Positions 9,929-20,358 of a stretch of 64,000 nucleotides of DNA are shown piece by piece. A program made the position numbers and the translations under genes. The notes below the pieces were generated by a model. It was given only the letters and a program-made list of their open reading frames with translations, searched no databases and was not told where the DNA came from. This DNA is from Heligmosomoides polygyrus polygyrus (lineage: Eukaryota; Nematoda; Chromadorea; Rhabditida; Heligmosomidae), in assembly GCA_947396885.1 (NCBI GenBank), contig OX377201.1, forward strand, positions 66,438,983 to 66,502,982, written 5' to 3'. The stretch's first letter is position 1, and each line of letters starts with the position of its first letter.

Positions 9929-10071
9929 GGGGCCGTATGCTATTCTCTCCCCAACCGTCCCCGGCCGGGTATGAGGCGGTCTCCGCCCACATCCCCGGTA
10001 TGCACATCATTCGCCATCGATTTTTCGCGCCGTCCCCGTCTCCGAGTCGGGCGAGAATAGCATACGGCCCC
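9929..10071. mobile_element. GC-rich MITE with GGGGCCGTATGC ends
   Basis: The left end GGGGCCGTATGCTATTCTC is the exact inverted match of the right end GAGAATAGCATACGGCCCC. The 100-base interior is GC-rich and non-coding. A smaller hairpin with CGTATGCTCGT/ACGAGCATACG arms at 10682-10778 may be a distant relative. Confidence 0.75.
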
Positions 10072-10218
10072 TGATGTCGCGTCATATCGACGTGGCCATT
10101 TTCGATATCCACCGACACCATGGTCAGTCGACATGGAGGAGGGTCGTTGAGCGGTCGGTGGCGCATCGCGGCTCTTCCACCGCCGCTACAGGAGTGCACT
10201 GGGAGACGGGAGCAGTTC

Positions 10219-10445
10219 CTGCACGAGCACCTTGGACGCACTACACCCTGGAGTCCCTTCCCTAGCCGAGTTGTGCGCTCGAAGAGCGCACAACCCATCT
10301 CCGATTCCCCTCAGCGACGAAAGCATTCTTGGCACGAGCCGCCTGGATGGCCTACACCCACCCCGGAGTCCCTTCCCTAGCCGAGTTGTGCGCTCGAAGA
10401 GCGCACAACCCATCTCCGATGTCCCCCTCAGCGACGAAAGCAGAC
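10219..10445. repeat. 115-bp tandem duplication with internal hairpins
   Basis: The block GGAGTCCCTTCCCTAGCCGA occurs at 10250 and again at 10365. In each copy it is followed by the hairpin GTTGTGCGCTC-GAA-GAGCGCACAAC and then CAGCGACGAAAGCA. The preceding GCACGAGC...CCTACACCC segment is also shared. Frames that span both copies are repetitive and I do not call them genes. Confidence 0.8.
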
Positions 10446-10681
10446 TCGGCACGGATTGATGTGCAAGTTTGCGTGGTACTCCAGCAAGAGCTGGCATATT
10501 GCCAGCGGAGCAAGTGGTTAGTTCTAATGGCTATCTCCTACCCGTGCCTTGAATTTTACCTCTCACAGCAAATGTCGCTGTTTCTTGTGGCTGCTGGAAG
10601 TTGCGCATACTAAGGGTATTCAAGGATTTTTCGAGTGGTCCTGCTCTCGTCTGAGAATGCTTTCGAAAATGCTTCCCTTCC

Positions 10682-10778
10682 CCGTATGCTCGTGTTCCCT
10701 GTTGCGGGAAATCCAGTCAGTATATCTTATCACGCCCCAATCCCCATCGGGGGAGATTCGGGGTAGACGAGCATACGT
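10682..10778. repeat. Short inverted-repeat element
   Basis: CGTATGCTCGT at the left and ACGAGCATACG at the right form arms about 97 bases apart, with GGGGAGATTCGGGGT and CCCCAATCCCC also complementary inside. It looks like a small non-coding MITE. Confidence 0.5.
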
Positions 10779-12186
10779 ACTGCCCCAGATAAGCAAGTGC
10801 ATTGGTAACACTGTTCAGACCAACCTGGGAGCTGACGCACTGAGCAACCTGAAAGCGCATGGTTCTACACCAGTTCGCTAGCTCCGTGGACGTAGGCATA
10901 GTCATATGTCCACGACATGAGCGGTAGACCTCGGTGACGGACTGAAATCTCTCACAGTTTGAGGCTTCTCGGCTTCCTCGCTCTGGGGTTCGCAGTCGTA
11001 GGTCAGTTTCACTCACATCGCCCATGGTCAGTGTCGTTAGTAGAAGACCAATCAAGATTTCGACCTTCATCGGTCGGGGGTTAGTGGAAGTGAAGGAGAG
11101 GCGTTGCTGATCTTCCCTTGATACGCGTGTAACTGCCCACGCCCATCCCCCCATTTCTTCGACTTGTATTTCTTATCGTTCTTTAATCAGCGATTTGATA
11201 TTCTTATCCGAAGACAGTAGAACATGCTAGTGCTGTTGGGGCAAGCAGAGCACGATACAAAACAACATAAGCAGCTGGATTTGAACCCCACACCACACGC
11301 TCCCGAAGAACCTGCTTCACGCACTACGCCAATCGAACTTACAGCCAAAGATGTGGACGCTTCAGGCTGCAGCGGACTACAGAATGCGCCGACAGCACCA
11401 ATTTCGTGCTCCACACTGATCGAGTAATATACATTACCCAGCGGCCAGGCAGGCTAGGGGCCTTCACTGGGTGCTGGCTGGGGCTTCGCTCCAAACACGT
11501 GTAGAAAGTAAAAAGGAATGTAAGGAACTTGGTTTTATGTAGGATCTTTTTTTCGGCAGCCCAGCGTTGCTTTTTTGACAGCGAAACGGATGAAGAAAGG
11601 AACCATTGGCTGTGCTTTCTTGGTACATATCTGCTCACATCCTGGTCTGCTTTGCCGACAAAGCCGCGCCTCCCTGGTAGATAGACTTATGCTTTGCGGA
11701 AATCATCCAGGCTTCCGACGGCTCCGCAAAATTCCCCACGCTTGTTTTCTTAAGGTGGAATTCCTCGCTTGAACACGCCACAGTGCTTTCGTAGAGTTCC
11801 ATCTGCTTTTGTGCCGATTGCATTGCGTAGGGATTATTTCATAGCTACGCAGTTGTTTCGCTTACAGCTATGTATGTAGCACGATGTCCATTAAGACAGG
11901 ATCTATTGCCGTATGAATGCTGCAGTTTCTTCACATCCTGACTTATCACATGGGCCGAGGTCTTCTGGGAATGCCGTTCCACTCGGGGTTGCGAAGCAGC
12001 CAGGACGTGTGATGATGTTTCATTTTTTTCAGAGGAATATAAAGCAGTGGCTAGTACTTCCTCTGCTGCGAGATTGTCTCACAGTTCCTGCCAGGTGCTA
12101 CTCCGCTGCAGCCCAAGTCTGGAATCGCGATACAGTCCACTTTTCTCCGCTTGTCAACCTTGTGTAAGATAATAGTTCTAGTATAG
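10779..12186. other. Intergenic stretch with one tRNA-like segment
   Basis: I see no supported exon. A tRNA-like module at 11262-11340 is listed separately. The GGGGCTTCGCTCC hairpin-like words at 11484-11496 resemble the 3' module at 21034-21052, but the match is too short to call. Confidence 0.35.
11262..11340 (-). repeat. tRNA-like SINE head
   Basis: On the minus strand an A-box-like TGGCGTAGTGCGTGAAGC precedes a canonical B-box GGTTCAAATCC, with spacing suited to an internal Pol III promoter. The 5' and 3' flanks do not form a seven-pair acceptor stem, so it is not a functional tRNA gene. Confidence 0.5.
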
Positions 12187-12486
12187 TCAGACATTTTCTT
12201 CTGAAACCCTCTGTCCTCCCGGAAACGTGATTGTGCCTTCACTGGTTAGTGGCGTCGTGACTTCGGCATAATCCTCTTCTAGTTGAGACTTGCGGTCCTC
12301 TTCATCGACCACCTCCAACTTCTCCACTTCGTTGACTTCCAGCTGTCGCAGTTCGAAATCCTGAAGGACACTTGTTATCCTTTCCGCCAGCTTCACCTCG
12401 TCTCTCGAAAGAACAACATCCAGTGGAGATTCGCACTTCAGTGTCGGTAGGGGATCATTAGGTATCGCTCGAGGATTACCAGACAT
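12187..12486 (-). CDS. Unrecognised acidic ORF, shared with 19485-19850
   Basis: A 99-codon frame starts with an ATG at 12486. The protein is charged and acidic (KLAERITSVLQDFELRQLEV, then DEEDRKSQLEEDY) and ends ITFPGGQRVSEENV. A diverged plus-strand counterpart lies at 19485-19850: VADAINDVLDAVYGD aligns with LAERITSVLQDFE, and VLFDGKQVSEEKV aligns with ITFPGGQRVSEENV. Two copies in one window suggest an ORF of a transposon family rather than a host gene. I cannot name the family. Confidence 0.4.
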   Translation of the reverse strand: MSGNPRAIPNDPLPTLKCESPLDVVLSRDEVKLAERITSVLQDFELRQLEVNEVEKLEVVDEEDRKSQLEEDYAEVTTPLTSEGTITFPGGQRVSEENV

Positions 12487-12825
12487 TATAGAGGTGGTGT
12501 TAGCAGCAGCTTATTATGACCGCGCGACTTTGTAAGCATAACGGAGACGACAATATTGATCGAGGTGATAGCTCAAGTGGAAGATCATCAGGTCCCTTCC
12601 TACATCGTGAGTACACCGTGGTGGCACTCACCTCACCGGCAATGAGAACCATTGATTGGCGTGAATGTTTCAAGTGTCATCGTATTTTGCATATTTGAGA
12701 CATTGCTGGTGCATCACGAGATATCGACAAGGGATATGTAGTGAGAACATCAGTAAACTCCAGGAAAAGTTCAGATGTGGAAATCTATATGGGAATCCGA
12801 CACCATGGTAAAAGTGCAGAAACAC

Positions 12826-12905
12826 GATGAGCACGGGAACCGAACCCGTGACGTCACAGCCATGAAGCAGAACCACTACCAACGCTCCACCCAGGCCAAG
12901 ACATA
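12826..12905 (-). repeat. tRNA-like SINE head
   Basis: The minus strand reads TGGAGCGTTGGTAGTGG, then CACGGGTTCGGTTCCCGTG, a good B-box inside a five-pair T-arm. The acceptor stem does not close, so I read it as a tRNA-derived repeat rather than a tRNA gene. Confidence 0.5.
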
Positions 12906-13039
12906 AGTTCCTTGCGCAGCCGTTGTAAACTCGACGCTTGGGTCCTTAAGCATTGCACCCTCTTACTCGTTTGCTTCAAGGATTTCCCAAAAATAAAAAT
13001 GTTGTATTACTATCTGGAGGACGGAGATTCTTCCTATAG

Positions 13040-14030
13040 TATTAGTTCTTGCGAGTCCTGCGTACCGTTGGAGCAGTTCCCTTGTTAGCCCCAGGTGCCA
13101 TCTTAGAGTGGGGGAGGGCAGCGGTGATGTTTCCTGCACTCTTTCTCGCCCATATTTGGATTTTCGACACTTGCAATGGTACCGCTCTATTCACCACGAA
13201 GAGATCTATCGAAAAGTATTGATGTCGAGAAATTTTGAAAGCATAGATTTTCTGACAATTTCGCATCGAGGGCGAGGCCGCACTAGGCCGCGGCAAACGG
13301 ACGATGACGTCATCGAAAATCGATATCTTCGAAGTTGGCCAAGTTTGATACCATTCGATAGAACTTTTCATGCTGAATTTATTGGTGCTACTAAGAGTAG
13401 CGAGAACTCTAATCTGGGCGAGTGAGAGCAAGGAGAACATCGACCGTTGTTGTGCTAAATTGGACGCGAAGGTGTGTTCGAAGCGCCGTAACTCTGTCAA
13501 GTTCAAGTCTTTCCGGCTGAAGCTTGTGGATTTTATAGCCAGTAAAACGTTCAAAAGCTGCGCTGAAACACACCAGATGATTGGACAAAGTGACAGCGGT
13601 GCGAAAATGCAGGTTAGGCTTGTGTGCCCGATTTTTTTCTGATTTCAGTCGACCACTGTGGGAAGACGCGGAGAGCTAACAGCATACAACTGGGTATGCA
13701 AGAAAAGCATCGACGGTACTTTACGCCCACAACTCACTTGCTGCCTAAACCGCTTTGGTCCCAGCTGCCATTCTAGAGCGGCAAAGGGCAGCCGTGAAGT
13801 TTCTTTGGCTCTTACTCGCCCATATTTGAGTTGTCGGCACTCGCAAAACACCGTTCTGTTCAGCAGGAGGAGCTCTATCGAATGGTATCAAATTTGACTA
13901 ATTCCAGAAGAATCGATTACTTGACAATCTCCCATCGAGGACGTGCACGCCCTAGGCCGTGCTGCTCGGAGAATGACGTCATTGAAAATAGGTTTTTTCG
14001 AACTTAGCCAAATTTCCTCGTATAAACCAT
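13040..14030 (+). repeat. Family A repeats in tandem (forward)
   Basis: Two partly overlapping units of a roughly 670-690-bp repeat (13040-13650 and 13650-14030). Landmarks are TTTAGAGCGGC, ACTCGCCCATATTTGAGTT, a GAGGACGAGGCCGC-like stretch and a palindromic GATGACGTCATC block (13304-13315; in the second unit GAATGACGTCATTG at 13973). No coding function is evident; the open frames repeat from copy to copy. Confidence 0.75.
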
Positions 14031-14043
14031 TTAGGGTTGTCCG

Positions 14044-14350
14044 GGGCGCTGATTATCAATCCGACGTTCGTTTTTGAAAATTCCACTGATTTTGGTAGGT
14101 TACCTACCGTTTGAGGATGGCCGGCTCATCATCACCGATCACCCTCAGCTATCGGTATGGGTGGCCACAATCGGGCAAATAGAGTTCGGCATCGTATTCG
14201 GCACCCTGAATACCCTTGTCCTTAGACGAAGTTTGGGCAAAATCGGTGATCCTGACCGGACCACCCTCTTTTATCCAGAACTGAACCCAAAATCTACCGA
14301 AATCGGCGGAATTTTCAAAAACGGACGTCGGATTCGTAATCAGCGCCCCA
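14044..14350. mobile_element. MITE family E, 307 bp, inside an inverted family A pair
   Basis: The left end GGGGCGCTGATTATCAATCC and the inner GACGTTCGTTTTTGAAAATTCC are mirrored at the right end (GGATTCGTAATCAGCGCCCC). The arms are about 55 bases. A diverged relative is recognisable at 43110-43260 (TGGGCGAAGTCGGTAATTCT). It separates the forward and reverse family A units. Confidence 0.75.
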
Positions 14351-14351
14351 A

Positions 14352-15060
14352 GCAAGCCCCTAGATGATTTTGGACGAGAAATTTCGGCCAACTTCGAAGA
14401 TATCGATTTTCGATGAGGTCATCGTCCGTCTGCCGTGGCCTAGTGCGGCCTCGTCCTCGATGAGAAATTGTCAAAAAATCTATAATTTCAAAATTGGTCG
14501 AAAGTAGTACCGTTCGATAGAGCTTTTCAAACTGAACAGAATGGTTCCATTGAGATTGTCGAGAACTCAAATATGAGCGAGAAAGAGTGCAGGAAACTTC
14601 ACCGCTGCCCTCCACAGCTCTAAAATGGCACCTGGGGCTAAGGCAGCTTAGGCAGCTGGGGGGCTGCGAGCGCTTCCTCTTAAAGTACCTTAAGTGGCCT
14701 GCTTGCCTATGCATTTGTAGGCCGCCAGCTCATAGCCTCTTCCTGCAAAGCTTCAGTCAGAAAAGTCAGAAAAAATCGTGTCACAGAAGCAAAACCCGAC
14801 ATAACCTGCATATTCGCACCACTGTAATTTAACCTATTTAGAAACTACAATGCTGCACCTTTGCGAGCTTCTAAAGCTCTTTACTACCTACAAAATCCAC
14901 AAGCCGCAGCCGGAGCGATTCGATATCTGCAGAGTTACTGCGCTACGAACACGCCCGTGCGTCCAGTTTAGCATCACCCCTCCAACATGCGTCATAGTCG
15001 AGTTGCAAAATTCATTCTTTGTTAGACAGACAGATGCTAGTTAGTTTGCTATACACTTCG
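14352..15060 (-). repeat. Family A repeat (reverse)
   Basis: Reverse-complement unit of the 13.0-14.0 kb repeat. It begins TTGGACGAGAAATTTCGGCC and passes the degraded CRE-like GATGAGGTCATC, then TATTTGAGTT complement, AGCTTAGGCAGCTG-type words and the CGAACACGCCCG segment near 14946. Together with 13738-14030 it forms a long inverted repeat. Confidence 0.7.
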
Positions 15061-15104
15061 CACATGTAGGTAGGCTGGTTTTGTCGAGCTAACCTCACTC
15101 TGCA

Positions 15105-15290
15105 AGCTTTCGCGCCCACCCGATTGATAGGTTCGATCCTGTATGCATTGTTCACGGCGCACTCCAAATGCGAGACAGTCTTAGAGCAATTCCTGATTAG
15201 GGCAGCTGTGAATTTCCGATAAAACTCCCCAAACGCTCACTCTACAGGTTGTCGCGCCCACTCTATTCTGTGGGGCCTATATGTATTGTT
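15105..15290 (+). repeat. Family C tandem units (about 140 bp)
   Basis: Contains CGATTGATAGGTTCGATCCT, then GTATGCATTGTTCACGGCGC, CTTAGAGCAATTCCTGA and TAAAACTCCCCAAACGCTCA, followed by the start of a second unit. The same unit recurs at 26795-27200, 31530-31675 (minus) and 32885-33260. GGTTCGATCC resembles a Pol III B-box. Confidence 0.7.
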
Positions 15291-16133
15291 CAACTCTACT
15301 AGGATTTACATGTCAAAAAATAGAGCTCGAGCTGCTGAGCTGAAATATATATTTATTTTCACAAGGGCACGACTTCTATAGAAGTTATTCGAAAAGGCCG
15401 CTTTGGAACGGTCCAAAGCGGCCTATGTTGACCGGCGCGGTCTTTCCGGCCAATGACCAAAAGACATGTCCGGTGCTGTTCTATTAGCGTCGATTGTCAG
15501 TTCACGAATTCGGAAATGGGAGATACGCAGGGCATTTAGAAGGGGTGCGACGTTCCAGATATTCACTCACTGCTTTCAGATGTTGCTCTTGCCTTCTTTT
15601 GGAGCATCAGCATCTCGCTTCATACTGCAACAGAGCATAGAAGGAGATCTGCTTGAAGAGGTGCGTGCTATGACCGATAAAGACAAATTCAGCTAATCCG
15701 GACCATCGAAACAGTTGGAGAGTCCTTGACAGACCTTGGCTGTGTTTTCAGAAACAGGCGAGATATCCTATGACGTGCTCCTGAGTTTTCGGGCTTCCGA
15801 GAACTCTGATAAAATGGGCATTTTTTTCTTGTTCTCGTTTCGCGGAATTGGTCCAATTATGGTGTGGTACAGTGGTACTCGATGTTCAACTTCCAAGCAT
15901 GAACATTTGATTAGGAATGCCTACTGCACCATTCGAATGCGAAGCGTTTCAGAGCATCTCTCTCCCATCTATCTATCTATCTATCCCCCATTACATACCA
16001 TTTTCACGTCGAATTGAACACTTTTCACTCAAATTGTACACTCTGCTAAGCTAACCCTACGCTTTTGAAATCAAAGCGAACTCCTCCAAATCGAAATGAC
16101 CTTCAGGCCTTTGTTATACCATCGCTCACCCCG
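15291..16133. other. Intergenic stretch with a hairpin and a TCTA microsatellite
   Basis: There is a perfect hairpin AGGCCGCTTTGGA-ACGG-TCCAAAGCGGCCT at 15395-15424 and a (TCTA)n run at about 15964-15985. The 15466-15696 and 15736-16017 frames lack recognisable motifs or splice support. Confidence 0.5.
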
Positions 16134-16213
16134 AGCGACGCCTAATGATATGCTCCCATATCGAACGCGTCGCGCCGCCCGATCGATATGGGAGCATTTC
16201 ATCAGGCGTCACA
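16134..16213. mobile_element. 80-bp hairpin MITE
   Basis: Left arm GACGCCTAATGATATGCTCC, continuing CATATCGA, mirrors right arm TCGATATGGGAGCATTTCATCAGGCGTC. The spacer is ACGCGTCGCGCCGCCCGA. Non-coding. Confidence 0.75.
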
Positions 16214-16710
16214 GATTATACTACAGACTCAGTAAGATGATTAGAATAATTTCTTGTTCAGTAAAAATTCAGTAGAACTTTTTTGAAGTTTTTAGTTCAC
16301 CCGCCCCAACAAGATGTGTAATATTTTGATAAAAGTTCATTTTTTGGAAAAATAATAAATTAAATTTTGTTCTGAACCGCAATAAGGCAGCCATCACCTA
16401 GTGCATTAAAAGACTGGATCGCGTCATGTACTCAAAAAGCAAGTCGCAATGTTTATTTGATTGATAGTGTAGATACAGCTTACGTGCGGCATCAAAGGGA
16501 GGATATGTGTGTGTTTTTTTACAATTGTTTATGTTGCACCATTTGCAGGTGTGAAACTCTATGCAAACAGAAATTTCGCTATCAATCGAACAAAGATCGC
16601 GAAGTTTTTGGACGAGGGCGTGGCGCAATCTCCGTTTTGGCAATAAAAAGTGATCGCATTCCTATCTATCTAACTACCACTATATAATTGAGTTAGCGGT
16701 TGATGACGTT
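16214..16710. other. AT-rich intergenic stretch
   Basis: AT-rich sequence. Two opposed short frames (16398-16643 minus, 16457-16687 plus) have no recognisable domain and no splice support. Confidence 0.4.
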
Positions 16711-16810
16711 TGAGTGATCTAACCTAAGTGAGGTACGCCGCATCATCCACAGCGGGGCGGTCGAGTGATCTAACCTGAGTGAGATACTCCTCATAATCTA
16801 CACCGCGGGC
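16711..16810. repeat. Imperfect tandem duplication
   Basis: GAGTGATCTAACCTAAGTGA and GAGTGATCTAACCTGAGTGA start two consecutive units of about 50 bases that share CATCATCCACAGCGGGGC/CATAATCTACACCGCGGG. Confidence 0.7.
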
Positions 16811-16979
16811 AAAATTTGCTATTGAAGGTGGAATGTTGCTGCAGCAGGGAAAGCGCAGCCCTTTACTGCTTAGCACAACAGCACTTACGGGCGCTTCTGA
16901 GCGTCCAGATTCAGAAGCCGACTTCGTGCCATTAGCATGAGAAGACCACTAAAGAGTATAAGGAGGACTTCGAGGTGGA

Positions 16980-17660
16980 GAACCGACTGCGATCATGGGG
17001 GAGCGACCTGGAGGAGGCATCGATATGGAGGGGGAGGGGAGTCAATAGGGGGAACAATGAAGCAGGCCAGAAGGTAACACCAAGAAGGATTCAGGCAATA
17101 AGTAGGGACCAGTAGGGAGTTACCAACAAGGGGGGGGGCAGTAAGGAGGACGAGCAAGGGATCCGTTACCAGTAAGGGAGACCGGATTTAGAAGATGTGA
17201 CACCGAAGGACGGGGAACCAACAAGAGCGGGAGCCGTAAGGGAATTCGTACGGAGAACAAGCAATCTGCCATATGTATAGCCTCTTCATGCTCGACACAG
17301 CGGCGACTGCGCGCGCTTCTGAGCTTCTGGATCCAGAAGACGGGCCTCCTACGTCGCACAACAAGCGTCCTGATTCTGAATACGTGTCAACGACGTCTGC
17401 GGTGAGCATGGAAGGGCCACTAAGGGGTTGGTGGAAAAGGGCAGTAAGGAGGGCTTTTAGGGTGGACTATGAGAGCGACTAGGGAGGAAAGGAACAACCT
17501 GGAGGAGCGGTCAGGACGGGAGAACCAACAAGAAAGAGACCAGTAGGGGTCAATAGTGGAAACAAAGAAGTGGGCCAGGAGTTGGGACCAGGGAGGTGGG
17601 GGACTAAAGAGGGAAAAGTAAGTCCAGTAAAGGCGGACCAGCAATTAGATCCTGTAAGAA
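16980..17660. repeat. Degenerate minisatellite B array with A-type words
   Basis: The block is built from variants of GGACCAGTAAGGGAG / GGGGACCAACAAGG (minisatellite B, forward orientation) interrupted at 17270-17420 by A-type words such as GCGTCCTGATTCTGAATACG. It is purine-rich on the plus strand. Open frames here are repeat translations. Confidence 0.65.
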
Positions 17661-18005
17661 GAAACGAATGAGGGGCAACCTGGCTTCGGACACTTATTCT
17701 TTAAAACAGACTTTAAATCATTATTTTTCCTTAAAAATAAAATTTTTGTAAAATCTTAAACTATGTTTTCTCTTATAGGGGAGTGAATTGAAACTTCAAA
17801 GAAAATTGCACTGAAATTTTCCTTGAACGAATGATTATTTTTTTAAATTACATCTTTGTAGAGTCTGTAGTTTAATGTAGAAGTTGATTTCGATTTGGAT
17901 GAGACTGCTTTGATATGAAACGTCTTAGACTATCTTAGAAGAGTGTTCAATTTGACATGAATGTGTGCAATTTAATTTGCAAAAGTATGCAATTCGACGT
18001 GAAAA
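17661..18005. other. AT-rich spacer
   Basis: AT-rich sequence between the minisatellite block and the Helitron-like end at 18006. I see no feature in it. Confidence 0.4.
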
Positions 18006-18165
18006 TCCTACTATATATATAAAAGGGTAAGCGGTTGTGTCTGTCTGTCCGTCCGTCTGTCCATCCGTCTTTCCATCGTCCATCTGACCTTCCATCGGTC
18101 CATCTGACGTGGAGTAGCAGGCGTCCGGGTTCAGACGAGGTGTCACCCACGGGCTGCGAGCAACG
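18006..18165 (+). mobile_element. Helitron-like 5' end with GTCTGTCC repeats
   Basis: TCCTACTATATATATAAAAG, preceded by A, starts with TC and is followed by GGGTAAGCGGTTGTGTCTGT and a run of GTCC/GTCT words. The same order occurs on the minus strand at 24145. Helitrons begin with TC and insert between A and T, so this fits, but I did not find a secure CTRR 3' end. After a short piece of minisatellite A the sequence runs into an RTE fragment. Confidence 0.5.
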
Positions 18166-18890
18166 ATACTCAATCGCAGCCAGAAGATTGGATTGGACAT
18201 AAATATGTCTAAAATGCAATTTATGGTCAACCAGTGGTGTGACACGGGACTCGTAAGGTTAAATGGAGTCGCTCTACAACAGGTCGACTCCTACGTCTAT
18301 CTGGGAAGAGAGCTAAACATGGATAACGACCTCGCTTCTGAAATCGTCCGCAGGAGACGCACATCATGGGCAGCCGTCAGTTTGATTCGCGAAGTCACCG
18401 ATCAGGTCAAGGATCCCGGCCTCAGGGCCTCGATATTCAACGCCTCTGTACTGACTGCGATGTGTTACGCAACGGAAACCTGGCCCGACAACAAGACAAT
18501 CGCCAGAGCGATGCAAACTACGCATCGTGCACTGGAGAGATGTCTTCTAAGGACAAGCCTTCGTCAGCAATGGCAAGAAGGCCTACGAAGCTCAGAGCTA
18601 CGGGAGAAGTCGCAATTAGCAGACCCGCTGCAGTACATGAAGAAGTCCAAATATCGCTGGGCCGGACACCTGCTTCGACGAAAGGGCGATAGATGAAGTC
18701 ACCATGTCACAGAATGGCTACCGAGAGACCATAAGAGACCACTAGGACAACCGCCAACGCGATGGGCAGACTCATTTTCAAGATCTTTCAGAGAGCGGAG
18801 TCTGCCTCACTGGATGCAAGCAGCCAGAGATCGAGCCGTCTGGAAGAGTTGTGGTCCCCGCTGAGAAGACCTCCAGCCGACAAAAGGACC
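18166..18890 (+). pseudogene. RTE-like LINE, 3' fragment of reverse transcriptase ORF
   Basis: The fragment reads KIGLDINMSKMQFMVNQWCD, then LQQVDSYVYLGRELNMDNDL, RRRRTSWAAVSLIREVTDQV, LTAMCYATETWPDN, THRALERCLL and KSKYRWAGHLLRRKGDR. This is the post-catalytic C-terminal region of an RTE-type ORF2. After the stop at 18694, homologous sequence continues in a neighbouring frame (GQPPTRWADSFSRSF) to about 18840. The polymerase core and endonuclease are absent, as in a 5'-truncated insertion. Confidence 0.85.
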
Positions 18891-18989
18891 ATCAAAGTAT
18901 CAAAATAAGTACACTCTTGGCTACCGTCGAGCGTACGTCTTGGCCAGCGGTCGACACCTCGGGAAAGAATCTCACAATCAGTCCCGTTT

Positions 18990-19245
18990 CTCACAAAGAA
19001 AGGTTCCAAACTCAAGGTGAGCTTTTGCGATGTTATTTTGATAGGATGTAGGGCCATGTAAGCGGACTCCAGAACCGCAGTTGGTTTTTTTCTTTAAAGA
19101 CCTGAAATGGGTGTCTGAAAGCGTGCGCGCAACTACCATCAACCCTTCGACATCCAACGAGTTGTGCCTCGGCGGCGCAGTTGGTGGGAGTGCCGCCTCA
19201 TGGGAGCACAAGGCGAGGTTTTGAGCTCGAGTCCGCCTACTGCCG
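18990..19245 (+). repeat. tRNA-like repeat, family 3
   Basis: AACTCAAGGTGAGCTTTTGC leads to a tRNA-like module at 19166-19250 with CGGCGGCGCAGTTGGTGGGA (A-box-like) and GAGCTCGAGTCCG (B-box-like). The copy at 20100-20358 matches over the whole length in inverse orientation. Confidence 0.65.
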
Positions 19246-19484
19246 ATATTCTTGCGCCTACTATTTTGTTGTTATTACCCCTTATCATGGACATAGAAGT
19301 CAATTTTACACCATCAATGCCTTCAACAAACCAAGGCCGTCTACTTCATTCATGTGCAAGTTTTTCAAAGCCTATCTGTACTACCACCATATCATACCAT
19401 ATCACAAATAATATCGTAACTGCACACAAATAGGCGTACCTTACGGTTGAATATTATGGACCTAGTCCATATCGGTGCGTAAGT

Positions 19485-19850
19485 GTGCTAGAGATGTCGT
19501 TCTCACCTGAACGTGTTGTTTGCCGACTACTTTCCACCTTCACACCGGATTTCATTTCTCCTACGAGGAGAGAGGTTGCGGTTGCGGATGCCATAAATGA
19601 CGTCCTGGACGCCGTATATGGAGATATCAACTGTCAAGAAGAAGATGCGGTTCAAATTGGAGGAGCATAATGCAAATGGAACTTTCTACACGTATCATCC
19701 AGTTGGTTTCATAGGTGCGTTTCGATGAGGAGGTGGATGTCGACTGGACACTTGATGATTGCTGTGAGGAGGAAGACAACAGCAAACAACCACCGTTAGG
19801 GAAATCAGTCCTCTTTGACGGCAAGCAAGTTTCAGAAGAAAAGGTCCTGT
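19485..19850 (+). pseudogene. Relic of the ORF family seen at 12187-12486
   Basis: First segment: FTPDFISPTRREVAVADAIN, then DVLDAVYGDINCQEED, ending in a stop near 19668. Second segment after a TTTCATAG acceptor-like site: VRFDEEVDVDWTLDDCCEEE, then SVLFDGKQVSEEKV. The order and spacing match the minus-strand ORF at 12187. Either an intron (about 19670-19712) joins the halves or an indel splits them. The product is unknown. Confidence 0.4.
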
Positions 19851-20099
19851 GAAAGAGCATCTTCTTACTTGTTTCTTAGACTTGTACCATAGCTGTTGAC
19901 TAAAAGGGAAGAGCAAGATAGGGCTTTCTATTTCCAGAGGAATGATATGGTGCAGACAGGTATTGTTGAAAACCCTGAACATATGAAGGCGCAAATAGAC
20001 AGCATTGGTTTGTGTAAGCATTTATGGTCTAAAGTTGACTCCTGTGATCGTGAGAAATCGTAATAACAAGAAACTAATATGTGCAAAGACATAGGCGGA

Positions 20100-20358
20100 A
20101 CGCGGACTCGAACTTAAAACCCCACTGGTGTGCATCTATGAGGCGGTGCTCCTATCAACTGCGCCGCCGAGGCACACTTTGGCCGGTCTCGTAGGGATTG
20201 ATGATAGTTGCGCGCGCTTTCAGATCCCTTTTCAGGTCTTTAAAGAAGCGTTCAGCAAAAGCTGACTCTGGTTCTGGACTCCATTCACAGGACCCTACAT
20301 CCTTTCAAAGTAGCATCGCAAAAGCTCACCTTGAGTTGGGAATCTTTCCTTGTCAGCC
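20100..20358 (-). repeat. tRNA-like repeat, family 3 (inverted copy)
   Basis: The reverse complement matches 18990-19245, including GGCGGCGCAGTTGATAGG and AAGTTCGAGTCCGCG as A- and B-box-like parts. The pair lies about 1.1 kb apart in inverted orientation around the ORF relic at 19485-19850. Confidence 0.65.

Noticed and set aside
11262..11340. Genuine tRNA gene
   Set aside because: The B-box is perfect, but the 5' and 3' ends do not pair, so it is read as a tRNA-derived repeat.
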